A DNA stretch of 24,241 nt from Bacteroidales bacterium. Its GTDB lineage: Bacteria; Bacteroidota; Bacteroidia; Bacteroidales; Bacteroidaceae. The notes beneath the pieces were generated by a model. The model ran no database searches. It was not told the origin of the DNA and worked only from the letters and a program-made list of their open reading frames with translations. Shown piece by piece: positions 16,185 through 23,309 of the stretch. The stretch's first letter is position 1. Each line of letters opens with the position of its first letter. Where the stretch lies: NCBI GenBank assembly GCA_004558865.1, contig SFCY01000020.1, positions 1 to 24,241 on the forward strand, given 5' to 3'. A program made the translations under genes and the position numbers.

Positions 16185-17503
16185 GACAGTTTGATTTGAT
16201 TATCATAGGCAGTGGCCCCGGTGGCTACAACGCCGCCCACTATGCCGCCAAGGAGGGACTGCAGGTGGCCATCGTGGAGAGCCGGACAGCGGGAGGTACA
16301 TGCCTCAACATCGGCTGCATCCCCACCAAGTCGCTGGCCCACGACGCGGAGCTGGTGGGCGAGTCGCAGCTGACCAGCGAAGAGAAGGCCGAGGCTTTCG
16401 TCCGCGCCATGCAACGCAAGGAGGGCGTGGTGAGACAGCTCGTGGAGGGCGTGGAGACACTGCTCTCCCAGCCGGGCATCACTTTCATTCATGGAAGCGC
16501 CACCTTCAAGGACGCCCACACCATCACGGTCGAGGGCGAGGACATTGAGGGCAAGAACATCCTCATCGCCACTGGCTCCCTGCCCAAGATGCCACCCATT
16601 CCGGGTATCGACAGCGAGACGGTGATTTCCTCTACCGAGCTGCTTTCGCTCAAAGAGCTGCCCAAGTCGATCTGCATCGTCGGGGCAGGCGTCATCGGCA
16701 TGGAGTTTGCCTACATCCTCCACAGCTTCGGCTCCAAGGTCACCGTGGTGGAATTTCTCAAGGAGAGCCTCTCTACCATGGACGGCGACATCGCCAAGCG
16801 ACTGCGCAAACTCTTGGAGAAGCAGGGCATCGAGTTCTACTTCCAGAGTGGCGTGAAGCAGATCGACGGCAACAAGGTGAAGTTCGAGCGCAAAGGCAAG
16901 GAGCAGACCATTGAGGCGGAGAAGATTCTCGTGGCCACAGGAAGGAAAGCCAACATCGAGGGTCTGCAACTTGACAAAGCCGGTGTGGCCACCGACCGCC
17001 GCGGCATCATCGTCGACGACAACATGCGCACCAACGTGGGGCACATCTTCGCCATCGGCGACTGCAACGCCCGCCAGATGTTGGCCCACGCTGCCTCGTT
17101 CCAGGGCTTCCGCGCGGTGAACACGATTCTCGGCAAGAGCGACAACATCCACCTCGACATCATGCCCGCAGCCGTCTTCACCTCTCCCGAGGCAGCCGGA
17201 GTGGGTCCCACAGAGGAGCAATGCAAGGAGCAAGGTTTGGAATACAAGACCTTCAAAGGCTTCTATCGTGCCAATGGCCGCGCCCTGTCTATGGAGGCCA
17301 CCGAGGGCATGCTGAAGCTCATCGCCGCTCCCGACGGCAAGCTGCTCGGCTGCCATGCCTACGGCGCCCACGCTGCCGACATGGTGCAGGAAGTGGCCGC
17401 GCTGATGAACATGGGAGCTACTGTGCGGCAACTGGCCGACATGGTACACATCCATCCCACGCTGAGCGAGATCCTTCAAGAGGCTGCCCGCACGGCACTC
17501 TGA
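16181..17503 (+). CDS. lpd: Dihydrolipoyl dehydrogenase (L protein)
   Basis: A 440-residue FAD disulfide oxidoreductase that reoxidises dihydrolipoyl-GcvH with NAD. FAD-binding GSGPGG is at 10-15. The redox disulfide is C41/C46 in GGTCLNIGCIPTKS (38-51). The NAD-binding VGAGVIGMEFA (about 167-177) and the FAD-site TNVGHIFAIGDC follow. The catalytic dyad is in HIHPTLSE (H425, E430). It is 20-30 residues shorter than many Lpd proteins, but all key sites are there. Its place at the end of the gcv operon, overlapping gcvPB by 4 bp, assigns it to glycine cleavage. It could also serve 2-oxoacid dehydrogenases, none of which are in the window. Confidence 0.96.
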   Translation: MRQFDLIIIGSGPGGYNAAHYAAKEGLQVAIVESRTAGGTCLNIGCIPTKSLAHDAELVGESQLTSEEKAEAFVRAMQRKEGVVRQLVEGVETLLSQPGITFIHGSATFKDAHTITVEGEDIEGKNILIATGSLPKMPPIPGIDSETVISSTELLSLKELPKSICIVGAGVIGMEFAYILHSFGSKVTVVEFLKESLSTMDGDIAKRLRKLLEKQGIEFYFQSGVKQIDGNKVKFERKGKEQTIEAEKILVATGRKANIEGLQLDKAGVATDRRGIIVDDNMRTNVGHIFAIGDCNARQMLAHAASFQGFRAVNTILGKSDNIHLDIMPAAVFTSPEAAGVGPTEEQCKEQGLEYKTFKGFYRANGRALSMEATEGMLKLIAAPDGKLLGCHAYGAHAADMVQEVAALMNMGATVRQLADMVHIHPTLSEILQEAARTAL

Positions 17504-17533
17504 TTGGAGAGGGGCCAAACTCATACAACCATC

Positions 17534-17572
17534 AAAAGGCGGAGAAAGCCCAAGCCGGCTTCTCCGCCTTTT
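17534..17572 (+). terminator. Terminator of the lplA-gcv operon
   Basis: A 13-bp stem, AAAAGGCGGAGAA (17534-17546) with TTCTCCGCCTTTT (17560-17572), is extended by AGCC/GGCT. It ends in a T run 31 bp after the lpd stop. Confidence 0.88.
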
Positions 17573-17679
17573 CCCGTTATCGCGGCCGGCGACTCCTTCT
17601 GGCGATAAGGCAAACCATAGGAAAAACGGCAAAAGGGAAAGTTTTCCGGTGCTTTGCCTTGCTTTTCAAATAAAATCAC

Positions 17680-17687
17680 TATCTTTG
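17680..17687 (+). promoter_or_regulatory. -7 element upstream of the Fur-family gene
   Basis: TATCTTTG fits TAnnTTTG exactly, 26 bp before the start codon. The nearest TTTG (17653-17656) is 23 bp away, longer than the usual 19-20, so the -33 element is uncertain. Confidence 0.6.
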
Positions 17688-17712
17688 TAACAAATATCAT
17701 CATCATTGGTGC

Positions 17713-18192
17713 ATGGAACAACGCGCAAAGGAAAAGGCAAGGCATATTTTGGAAAATCACCTCTCGGGAAACAAGCTCCACAGATCCCGCGAGCGTGACC
17801 ACATCCTCGACGCCGTGCTTGAGATGAAGGGGCCTTTTTCCTTGGGCGAGCTCAATGAAGCCTTGAAGAACGACAACTTCCGCGTGGCGCGCGCCACGCT
17901 CTACAACACGATGTCACTCCTGCAGCAGTTGTGCATCGTGGTGAAGTATCTGTCGGGCGACGGGGCCAAATACGAGGTGTGCGTCGATTCGGCCAACCAC
18001 CTCTACCGCATCTGCACCGTATGCGGCAAGAAGACTGAGGTGAGGAAGACTGATGTGGCCGAGGCTGTGCTCAAGTCGAAGTCGGGACGCTTCTTGGGCG
18101 ACCACTTCACACTCTACGTCTACGGCATTTGTGGAGCCTGCAGAATGAGGATGAGCAAGGAAGAAACGCAAAAACAAAATTCTATAAAATGA
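17713..18192 (+). CDS. Fur-family transcriptional regulator, atypical metal site
   Basis: 159 residues. The N-terminal winged helix has RERDHILDAVLEMKGPFSLGE-like sequence (27-47), and the recognition segment RVARATLYNTMSLL (57-70) matches the Fur TTVYRTL region. The dimerisation half keeps the structural zinc cysteines C101/C104 (CTVCGKK) and C140/C143 (CGACR). In most Fur and PerR proteins the stretch before the first CxxC is rich in histidines and supplies the regulatory metal site. Here it reads SANHLYRI, with one histidine only. The regulatory ligand set may therefore be altered. Its stop overlaps the purA start (ATGA), so it is tied to purine synthesis by translation at least. The effector cannot be deduced. 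Assignment to the family is firm; subfamily is open. Confidence 0.85.
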   Translation: MEQRAKEKARHILENHLSGNKLHRSRERDHILDAVLEMKGPFSLGELNEALKNDNFRVARATLYNTMSLLQQLCIVVKYLSGDGAKYEVCVDSANHLYRICTVCGKKTEVRKTDVAEAVLKSKSGRFLGDHFTLYVYGICGACRMRMSKEETQKQNSIK

Positions 18193-19469
18193 AAACAGGA
18201 AAAGTAGATGTCCTGCTGGGTCTACAGTGGGGCGACGAAGGCAAAGGAAAGGTTGTGGATGTACTCACACCGAATTATGATGTCGTAGCACGCTTCCAAG
18301 GCGGCCCCAACGCAGGCCACACGCTGGAGTTCGAGGGACAGAAGTATGTGTTGCGCTCCATCCCCTCCGGCATCTTCCAGGGCGGCAAGGTCAACATCAT
18401 CGGCAACGGAGTGGTGCTGGCTCCCGACCTCTTCATGGATGAGGCCGAGGATTTGGAAAAGAGCGGCCATCCGCTCAAGGAGCGTCTCCACATCTCCAAG
18501 AAAGCTCACCTCATCATGCCAACCCATCGCATCCTCGACCGCGCCTACGAGGCCGCCAAAGGCAAGAACAAGGTGGGCACGACCGGCAAAGGCATCGGCC
18601 CCTGCTACACCGACAAAGTGAGCCGCAACGGTCTGCGCGTGGGCGACATCTTGGACCACTTCGACGAGAAATACGAACAGCACAAGCAACGCCACCTGAA
18701 AATGCTCAAGGCCTTAGGCTGGAACGACTTCGAAGGCTTTGACGAGGTGGAGAGGAAATGGCTCAAGGGCGTTGACTATCTTCGCCAGTTCCCCATCGTC
18801 GATTCAGAGCACGAGGTGAACAACTTGCTCCGCGAGGGGAAAAGCATCCTCTGCGAAGGCGCGCAAGGCACGATGCTCGACGTGGACTTCGGCAGCTATC
18901 CCTTCGTCACCTCAAGCAACACCATCTGCGCCGGAGCATGCACTGGGCTGGGCATCGGCCCCAACAAGGTGGGCAATGTCTACGGCATCATGAAGGCCTA
19001 TTGCACACGTGTGGGCTCAGGGCCTTTCCCAACGGAGCTCTTCGACGAGACGGGCAAGACCATACGCGCCATCGGCCATGAGTATGGAGCTGTGACCGGA
19101 CGCGAGCGCCGGTGTGGCTGGATCGACTTGGTGCAGCTGCGCTATAGCATCATGGTCAACGGAGTGACCGAACTCATCATGATGAAGAGCGACGTGCTCG
19201 ACGGCTTCGACACCATCAAGGCATGCGTGGGCTACGAGCTGGCCGACGGAACTGTGACGACGGAACTCCCCTATTCCATCGACAACGTGAAACCCGTCTA
19301 CAAGGAAATGCCGGGCTGGAAGACCGACATGACGAAGTTCACCTCGCAAGAACAGTTCCCACAGGCTTTCAACGACTACATCAAATTCTTGGAGGACTTC
19401 TTGGAGACTCCCATCGGCATCATCTCCATCGGCCCCGACAGAGAGCAGACAATTGTAAGAAACAAATAG
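18189..19469 (+). CDS. purA: Adenylosuccinate synthetase
   Basis: 426 residues, cytoplasmic. It joins IMP and aspartate with GTP to give adenylosuccinate, the committed step to AMP. Near the N-terminus are the P-loop-like QWGDEGKGK (13-21) and GGPNAGHT (38-45). VGTTGKGIGPCYTDK follows, then the aspartate-loop region around VTGRERRCGWIDLVQLRYS. Length is standard. I chose ATG 18189, which overlaps the previous stop by 4 bp and puts the QWGDEGKGK motif at the usual distance from the N-terminus. A GTG 60 bp upstream would add 20 residues that no family member has and that are the Fur C-terminus read in another frame. The stop is UAG. Confidence 0.96.
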   Translation: MKTGKVDVLLGLQWGDEGKGKVVDVLTPNYDVVARFQGGPNAGHTLEFEGQKYVLRSIPSGIFQGGKVNIIGNGVVLAPDLFMDEAEDLEKSGHPLKERLHISKKAHLIMPTHRILDRAYEAAKGKNKVGTTGKGIGPCYTDKVSRNGLRVGDILDHFDEKYEQHKQRHLKMLKALGWNDFEGFDEVERKWLKGVDYLRQFPIVDSEHEVNNLLREGKSILCEGAQGTMLDVDFGSYPFVTSSNTICAGACTGLGIGPNKVGNVYGIMKAYCTRVGSGPFPTELFDETGKTIRAIGHEYGAVTGRERRCGWIDLVQLRYSIMVNGVTELIMMKSDVLDGFDTIKACVGYELADGTVTTELPYSIDNVKPVYKEMPGWKTDMTKFTSQEQFPQAFNDYIKFLEDFLETPIGIISIGPDREQTIVRNK

Positions 19470-19483
19470 AATTTCCCCATCAA

Positions 19484-19515
19484 GCGTCCTCGCCCCCAAA
19501 CAGGGAGCGGGACGC
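19484..19515 (+). other. Hairpin between purA and hisS
   Basis: GCGTCC(T)CGC (19484-19493) can pair with GCGGGACGC (19507-19515) with one bulged base. No T run follows, so it may be a weak terminator or an RNA-processing structure. The 81-bp gap has no TAnnTTTG element for hisS. Confidence 0.5.
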
Positions 19516-19550
19516 ACTCATCTATACATTATATATAATAAGGATAACAA

Positions 19551-20915
19551 ATGGCAAACAATACAAGTATTCCTAAGGGAACACGCGACTTCGGCCCTGA
19601 GGAAATGGCGAAGCGCAACTACATCTTCAACACCATAAAGGATGTCTATGCCCTTTATGGATTCCAGCAGATCGAGACTCCGGCTATGGAAACACTCCAC
19701 ACGCTGATGGGAAAATATGGCGAAGAGGGCGACAAGCTACTTTTCAAGATTCTCAACTCAGGCGATTACCTGAAAAACATCAGCGACGAGGAACTCATGG
19801 GCCGCAACACGCTCTATCTCCAGACACGGCTCTGCGAAAAAGGACTCCGCTACGACCTCACCGTACCCTTCGCACGCTATGTGGTGATGCACCGCGACGA
19901 ACTCCAACTGCCTTTCAAACGCTACCAAATTCAGCCTGTGTGGCGCGCCGACCGTCCGCAGAAAGGACGCTACCGCGAGTTCTATCAGTGCGACGCCGAC
20001 GTGGTTGGCTCCGACTCGTTGCTCAACGAGGTGGAACTCATGCAGATTGTTGACACCGTGTTCCAGCGGTTCGGCATTCGCGTGCAAATCAAAATCAACA
20101 ACCGCAAGCTCCTAACGGGCATCGCTGAGATGATTGGCGAGGCCGACAAGATTGTGGACATCACTGTGGCCATCGACAAGCTGGACAAGATAGGCATCGA
20201 CAATGTCAACGAGGAGCTGAGAGCCGACGGCATCAGCCCCGAGGCCATCGAGAAGCTCCAACCCATCATCGCCCTCTCCGGCACCAACGAGGACAAGCTC
20301 GCCACCATGCAGGAGGCGCTCAAGGATTCGGAAATCGGACTCAAAGGCATAGAGGAGCTGCGATTCATCCTCTCCACACTCAAGCAGGTGGGACTCCACA
20401 ACGAGATTCAGCTGGACCTCACCTTGGCGCGAGGCCTCAACTACTACACGGGCGCCATTTTTGAAGTCAAGGCCCTCGACACGCCAATGGGCAGCATCAC
20501 GGGCGGCGGACGCTACGACAACCTCACTGGCATCTTCGGCATGCCTGGACTCTCTGGTGTGGGCATTTCCTTTGGTGCAGACCGCATCTACGACGTGCTC
20601 AACGCTCTCGACCTCTATCCCAAGGAGGCCATCAGCACCACACAGCTGCTCTTCATCAACTTCGGCGAAAAAGAGACCACTTACTGCCTGCCCATCGCCG
20701 CCAAGGCACGCAAGGCCGGCATCCGCGTGGAGGTATACCCCGACAAGGTCAAAATGAAGAAGCAGATGAGCTACGCCAACGCCAAAGGCATACCTTTCGT
20801 GGCCCTTGCCGGCGACAACGAGATTGAAGCCAGGAAAGTGACACTGAAGAATATGGCCAGTGGCGAGCAATCACTGGTCAGCCCCGAAGAACTTGTTGCC
20901 CAAATCATTGGCTGA
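19551..20915 (+). CDS. hisS: Histidyl-tRNA synthetase
   Basis: A 454-residue class II synthetase charging tRNA-His. Motif 1 region begins SIPKGTRDFGPEEM (6-19). The motif 2 block RYREFYQCDADVVGS carries the ATP-binding arginine. Histidine-specific segments LARGLNYYTGAIFEV and GGGRYDNLTGIFG follow, and the C-terminal anticodon-binding domain starts near TTQLLFINFGEKE. HisZ, the regulatory paralogue, is excluded by the complete synthetase motifs and by the anticodon domain. It lies 81 bp after purA on the same strand, probably read from the same transcript, though a cryptic promoter is possible. Confidence 0.96.
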   Translation: MANNTSIPKGTRDFGPEEMAKRNYIFNTIKDVYALYGFQQIETPAMETLHTLMGKYGEEGDKLLFKILNSGDYLKNISDEELMGRNTLYLQTRLCEKGLRYDLTVPFARYVVMHRDELQLPFKRYQIQPVWRADRPQKGRYREFYQCDADVVGSDSLLNEVELMQIVDTVFQRFGIRVQIKINNRKLLTGIAEMIGEADKIVDITVAIDKLDKIGIDNVNEELRADGISPEAIEKLQPIIALSGTNEDKLATMQEALKDSEIGLKGIEELRFILSTLKQVGLHNEIQLDLTLARGLNYYTGAIFEVKALDTPMGSITGGGRYDNLTGIFGMPGLSGVGISFGADRIYDVLNALDLYPKEAISTTQLLFINFGEKETTYCLPIAAKARKAGIRVEVYPDKVKMKKQMSYANAKGIPFVALAGDNEIEARKVTLKNMASGEQSLVSPEELVAQIIG

Positions 20916-20963
20916 CGCTTATGCGTCGACAGTTGCCAAGCATCCGCTGAAGATTCACAAATT

Positions 20964-20976
20964 TTATTTGTAATAA
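20964..20976. promoter_or_regulatory. Candidate PerR-type operator
   Basis: TTATTTGTAATAA holds the inverted repeat TTATT-N3-AATAA, reminiscent of PerR boxes (TTATAAT-N-ATTATAA) though not identical. It ends 11 bp before the -33 element of the perR promoter, a position that suits autoregulation. Confidence 0.4.
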
Positions 20977-20987
20977 GTACAAAATTA

Positions 20988-21019
20988 TTTGGCATATTAA
21001 AAAATAATGTCTACCTTTG
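20988..21019 (+). promoter_or_regulatory. perR promoter
   Basis: TTTG (20988-20991), 20 bp, TACCTTTG (21012-21019), a full consensus match. Transcription should begin near 21025. This rules out translation from the in-frame ATG at 21007, which lies inside the promoter. Confidence 0.78.
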
Positions 21020-21045
21020 CACTTGAAACAAACAACAACGCATAC

Positions 21046-21468
21046 ATGGAAACTGTTGACGCATACAATCGACTAATGGAGCATGGGATTCGTCCTTCCA
21101 TGCAGCGCATTGCTATACTGGATTATCTGTTAAAGCATGCAACCCACCCCACTGTAGACGATGTCTATCAAGGCATGAGCGGAGAAATTCCCACTCTCAG
21201 CAAGACGACAGTATACAACACACTCAGAATGTTTGCCGACAACCACGTGGCGCAGATGATCACCATCGACGACCATAGGGTGTGCTACGACGGCAATACA
21301 GACCCACACGTACACTTCTATTGCAAGAAGTGTGGAAAGGTCTTCGACCTTTTCAAGGAACAGGCACCAACAATGGATAGGCAGTTTTTCTGCGAGGGGC
21401 ATCTTGTAGACGAGAAGCAACTCTATTACAAGGGCATCTGCAAGGACTGCATAGCCAAGGATATATAA
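21046..21468 (+). CDS. perR: PerR-like peroxide-responsive repressor (Fur family)
   Basis: 140 residues from the ATG at 21046, chosen because the promoter's expected transcription start is after an earlier in-frame ATG at 21007. The winged helix carries RPSMQRIAILDYL (16-28), HPTVDDVY (34-41) and TLSKTTVYNTLRM (50-62). Structural zinc cysteines are C93/C96 and C132/C135. Likely regulatory ligands, by analogy with Bacillus PerR, are H34, D86, H88, H90 and D101; all are present. Its neighbour 65 bp downstream is rubrerythrin, a peroxide-reducing enzyme, so a PerR role is favoured over iron-uptake Fur. The Fur-like alternative is not excluded because PerR and Fur differ by few residues. A possible self-operator lies at 20964. 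Confidence 0.85.
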   Translation: METVDAYNRLMEHGIRPSMQRIAILDYLLKHATHPTVDDVYQGMSGEIPTLSKTTVYNTLRMFADNHVAQMITIDDHRVCYDGNTDPHVHFYCKKCGKVFDLFKEQAPTMDRQFFCEGHLVDEKQLYYKGICKDCIAKDI

Positions 21469-21480
21469 AGAAAGAACAAT

Positions 21481-21506
21481 GCCATCGCCTTAGGGAAGGC
21501 GGTGGC
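21481..21506 (+). other. Hairpin between perR and rbr
   Basis: GCCATCGCCTT (21481-21491), loop AGGG, AAGGCGGTGGC (21496-21506): 11 bp with one G-U pair. No T run follows. It could dampen readthrough or protect the rbr message from the 5' side, allowing different levels of repressor and enzyme. Confidence 0.6.
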
Positions 21507-21533
21507 TAACAACTTAAAAATACAAAATTCATT

Positions 21534-22094
21534 ATGAAAAAGAAATTCATTTGTACGGTTTGTGGTTACGTTTATGAAGGCGAGGAAGCTCCCGCCAAGT
21601 GTCCGCTCTGTGGTGCTCCCGCCTCTAAGTTCAAGGAGATCACCGAGGACAACACTCCCGAGTTTGCTACTGTTCACGAATTGGGCCGCGCCTACACTGA
21701 CAAGGTGAGCGAGGATATTGTAGCCCACTGCAAGAATACCTTCGCAGGTGAGTGCACAGAGGTGGGCATGTATTTGGCCATGGCTCGCCAGGCCGACCGT
21801 GAGGGCTATCCTGAGGTGGCTCGCGCCTTCGAGCACTACGCCATGGAAGAGGCCAACCACGCCAGCCGCTATGCAGAATTGCTTGGCAACGAGATTCTCC
21901 ACGACACCAAGACCAACCTTGAGGTGCGCATCGAAGCCGAGAAGGGAGCTTGCGCAGAGAAGTTCGAAATGGCAAAGAAGGCCAAGGCCGAGGGTTCTGA
22001 CGCTCTCCACGACACCATCCACGAGATGGCCAAGGACGAGGCTCGCCACGCAGCCGGCTTCATCGGACTCTACAACCGTTACTTCAAGAAATAA
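21534..22094 (+). CDS. rbr: Rubrerythrin, rubredoxin domain first (reverse rubrerythrin)
   Basis: 186 residues. The N-terminal rubredoxin-like iron site is C7/C10 (CTVC) and C23/C26 (CPLC). It is followed by a ferritin-like four-helix domain (about 50-186) with di-iron ligand candidates in AGECTEVGMYLAMA, HYAMEEANHASRYAE and HEMAKDEARHA. Classical rubrerythrins have the domains in the opposite order; this order matches the reverse rubrerythrins described in clostridia, which act as NADH-linked peroxidases through rubredoxin reductases. The protein should reduce hydrogen peroxide in the cytoplasm of this anaerobe. It lies directly after perR and ends at a strong terminator, so a PerR-controlled two-gene unit is likely. 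Confidence 0.93.
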   Translation: MKKKFICTVCGYVYEGEEAPAKCPLCGAPASKFKEITEDNTPEFATVHELGRAYTDKVSEDIVAHCKNTFAGECTEVGMYLAMARQADREGYPEVARAFEHYAMEEANHASRYAELLGNEILHDTKTNLEVRIEAEKGACAEKFEMAKKAKAEGSDALHDTIHEMAKDEARHAAGFIGLYNRYFKK

Positions 22095-22115
22095 CACCAC
22101 TCTTGCCTTACAGGC

Positions 22116-22151
22116 AAAGGCAGGCATCCCACGGGACGCCTGCCTTTTTTT
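22116..22151 (+). terminator. Terminator of perR-rbr
   Basis: A 10-bp stem, AAAGGCAGGC (22116-22125) with GCCTGCCTTT (22138-22147), is followed by T to 22151. It starts 22 bp after the rbr stop. Confidence 0.9.
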
Positions 22152-22224
22152 GTTGCGCTGTTCTCTTCAAACACCATCTGATAGAAGACTACCATGACAT
22201 AATCAGGGAATACGGTATTCAAGC

Positions 22225-22261
22225 AAGAGCGAAAGTTGTAATTGCACAGACTTCCGCTCTT
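22225..22261 (-). terminator. Hairpin downstream of the DedA-family gene
   Basis: AAGAGCGAAAGT (22225-22236) pairs with ACTTCCGCTCTT (about 22250-22261) with one mismatch. It lies 50 bp past the stop of the minus-strand gene. The T run is weak, so its terminator role is tentative. Confidence 0.5.
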
Positions 22262-22311
22262 AGCCCATTATAAAGGCTGTGTGCGGTGAAAGGTATGGCC
22301 TCTGCCGAAAT

Positions 22312-22950
22312 CTAAGCCCTTTCCTTGGCCGTAAGCATCCTCAATAATCTCTTGACAATGAAGAATGCCAAGGCAGCAACGGCAAGCGTGATGATTACGA
22401 CTTTGATATGACCGCTATAAGCATCAATGGCTGATTGCAGCTGATCCTGTGGTACGAACGAATGGAGGTACCATCCGAGGATGGCAAGAATAACGTTCCA
22501 AGCACCGGCTCCCAACGAAGTATAAAGAAGAAATTTGCCAAAGTTCATCTTTGCGAGGCCTGCAGGCACTGAGATAAGCTGTCGTATGCCAGGCACCAGC
22601 CGACCCGAGAGAGTAGCAATGGCACCATGGTCGTTGAAGTACTTCTCGCTTTTCTCCATCTTCTCCTGGCTGAGCAGGCAGAGCCGGCCCACACGGCTGT
22701 TGGCAAAACGATGGATGACTGGTCGGCCAAGATAATAACCAGCGGCATAATTGATGATGGCCCCGACTACAGCCCCCAATGTGGCGAAAAGGAGAACAAG
22801 CCAAATATTGAGGTTGCCAGCTGCGGCTTGATAGGCGGCCGGTGGCACAACGACCTCTGAAGGAAAAGGAATAACGGTGCTTTCAACCATCATCAATATG
22901 AAGATGGTTGTGTAGTTGAGGTTGGCAAGCAATGAATAAAAGATGTTCAT
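22312..22950 (-). CDS. DedA-family membrane protein (VTT domain)
   Basis: A 212-residue inner-membrane protein. Hydrophobic stretches lie at about 12-40 (including a probable re-entrant part), 49-75, 136-166 and 183-204. Family motifs are the acidic residue E23 with IPFPSEVV (27-34), GAIINYAAGYYLGR (63-76), and SGRLVPGIRQLISVPAG (115-131). The G-R-x-x-P-G-x-R core is the hallmark of the DedA/VTT superfamily, members of which recycle undecaprenyl phosphate or move phospholipids. Which substrate applies here cannot be told. It is a single gene on the minus strand ending in UAG, with a -7 promoter element 27 bp upstream. Confidence 0.92.
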   Translation of the reverse strand: MNIFYSLLANLNYTTIFILMMVESTVIPFPSEVVVPPAAYQAAAGNLNIWLVLLFATLGAVVGAIINYAAGYYLGRPVIHRFANSRVGRLCLLSQEKMEKSEKYFNDHGAIATLSGRLVPGIRQLISVPAGLAKMNFGKFLLYTSLGAGAWNVILAILGWYLHSFVPQDQLQSAIDAYSGHIKVVIITLAVAALAFFIVKRLLRMLTAKERA

Positions 22951-22976
22951 TTTCTACATTTCAAATAATTTCACTG

Positions 22977-22984
22977 CAAAGTTA
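22977..22984 (-). promoter_or_regulatory. -7 element of the DedA-family gene
   Basis: On the minus strand this reads TAACTTTG, an exact TAnnTTTG match. I do not see a good TTTG at the expected 19-20 bp upstream. Confidence 0.6.
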
Positions 22985-23204
22985 ATGCTAAATTCTGTGT
23001 AAATCTTGAAACAGGTCTGAGAGCAAAGTCCATTTATAGAGTTTTAGGCTGTTTTTAGAATTTTCTACAATTCTCCAAATGTCCTTCAGGGTTGACGAAG
23101 ACACACAAATCCGGCATCGACCAAAGGTTTGACATTCGGTTTCGAATTTCTGAAAATGATAATGTTTTTTCACAACAAAGGGATTTCCCTGGCACATTTT
23201 TGTG

Positions 23205-23212
23205 TAATTTTG
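23205..23212 (+). promoter_or_regulatory. -7 element upstream of the broken secreted-protein gene
   Basis: TAATTTTG fits TAnnTTTG. The -33 side is weak. The leader of about 90 nt before ATG 23310 contains a small hairpin, GTCGC-N6-GCGAC (23280-23295). Confidence 0.5.
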
Positions 23213-23309
23213 CAGCAAAAACCAAGAACAAGGTTGTCTTGAAACAACTCTTAGAAATTCACTAACTAACTTCTAACCTGTCGCTGTAAGGCGACGCAAA
23301 ACATTATTT

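Noticed and set aside
18129..18191. Upstream GTG start for purA
   Set aside because: It adds 20 residues read from the Fur gene in another frame. The ATG at 18189 fits the family N-terminus and the ATGA overlap.
22260..22271. TTAGCCCATTAT shared with 221-232
   Set aside because: An exact 12-base match in two AT-rich spacers, but no flanking similarity, so chance is the best explanation.
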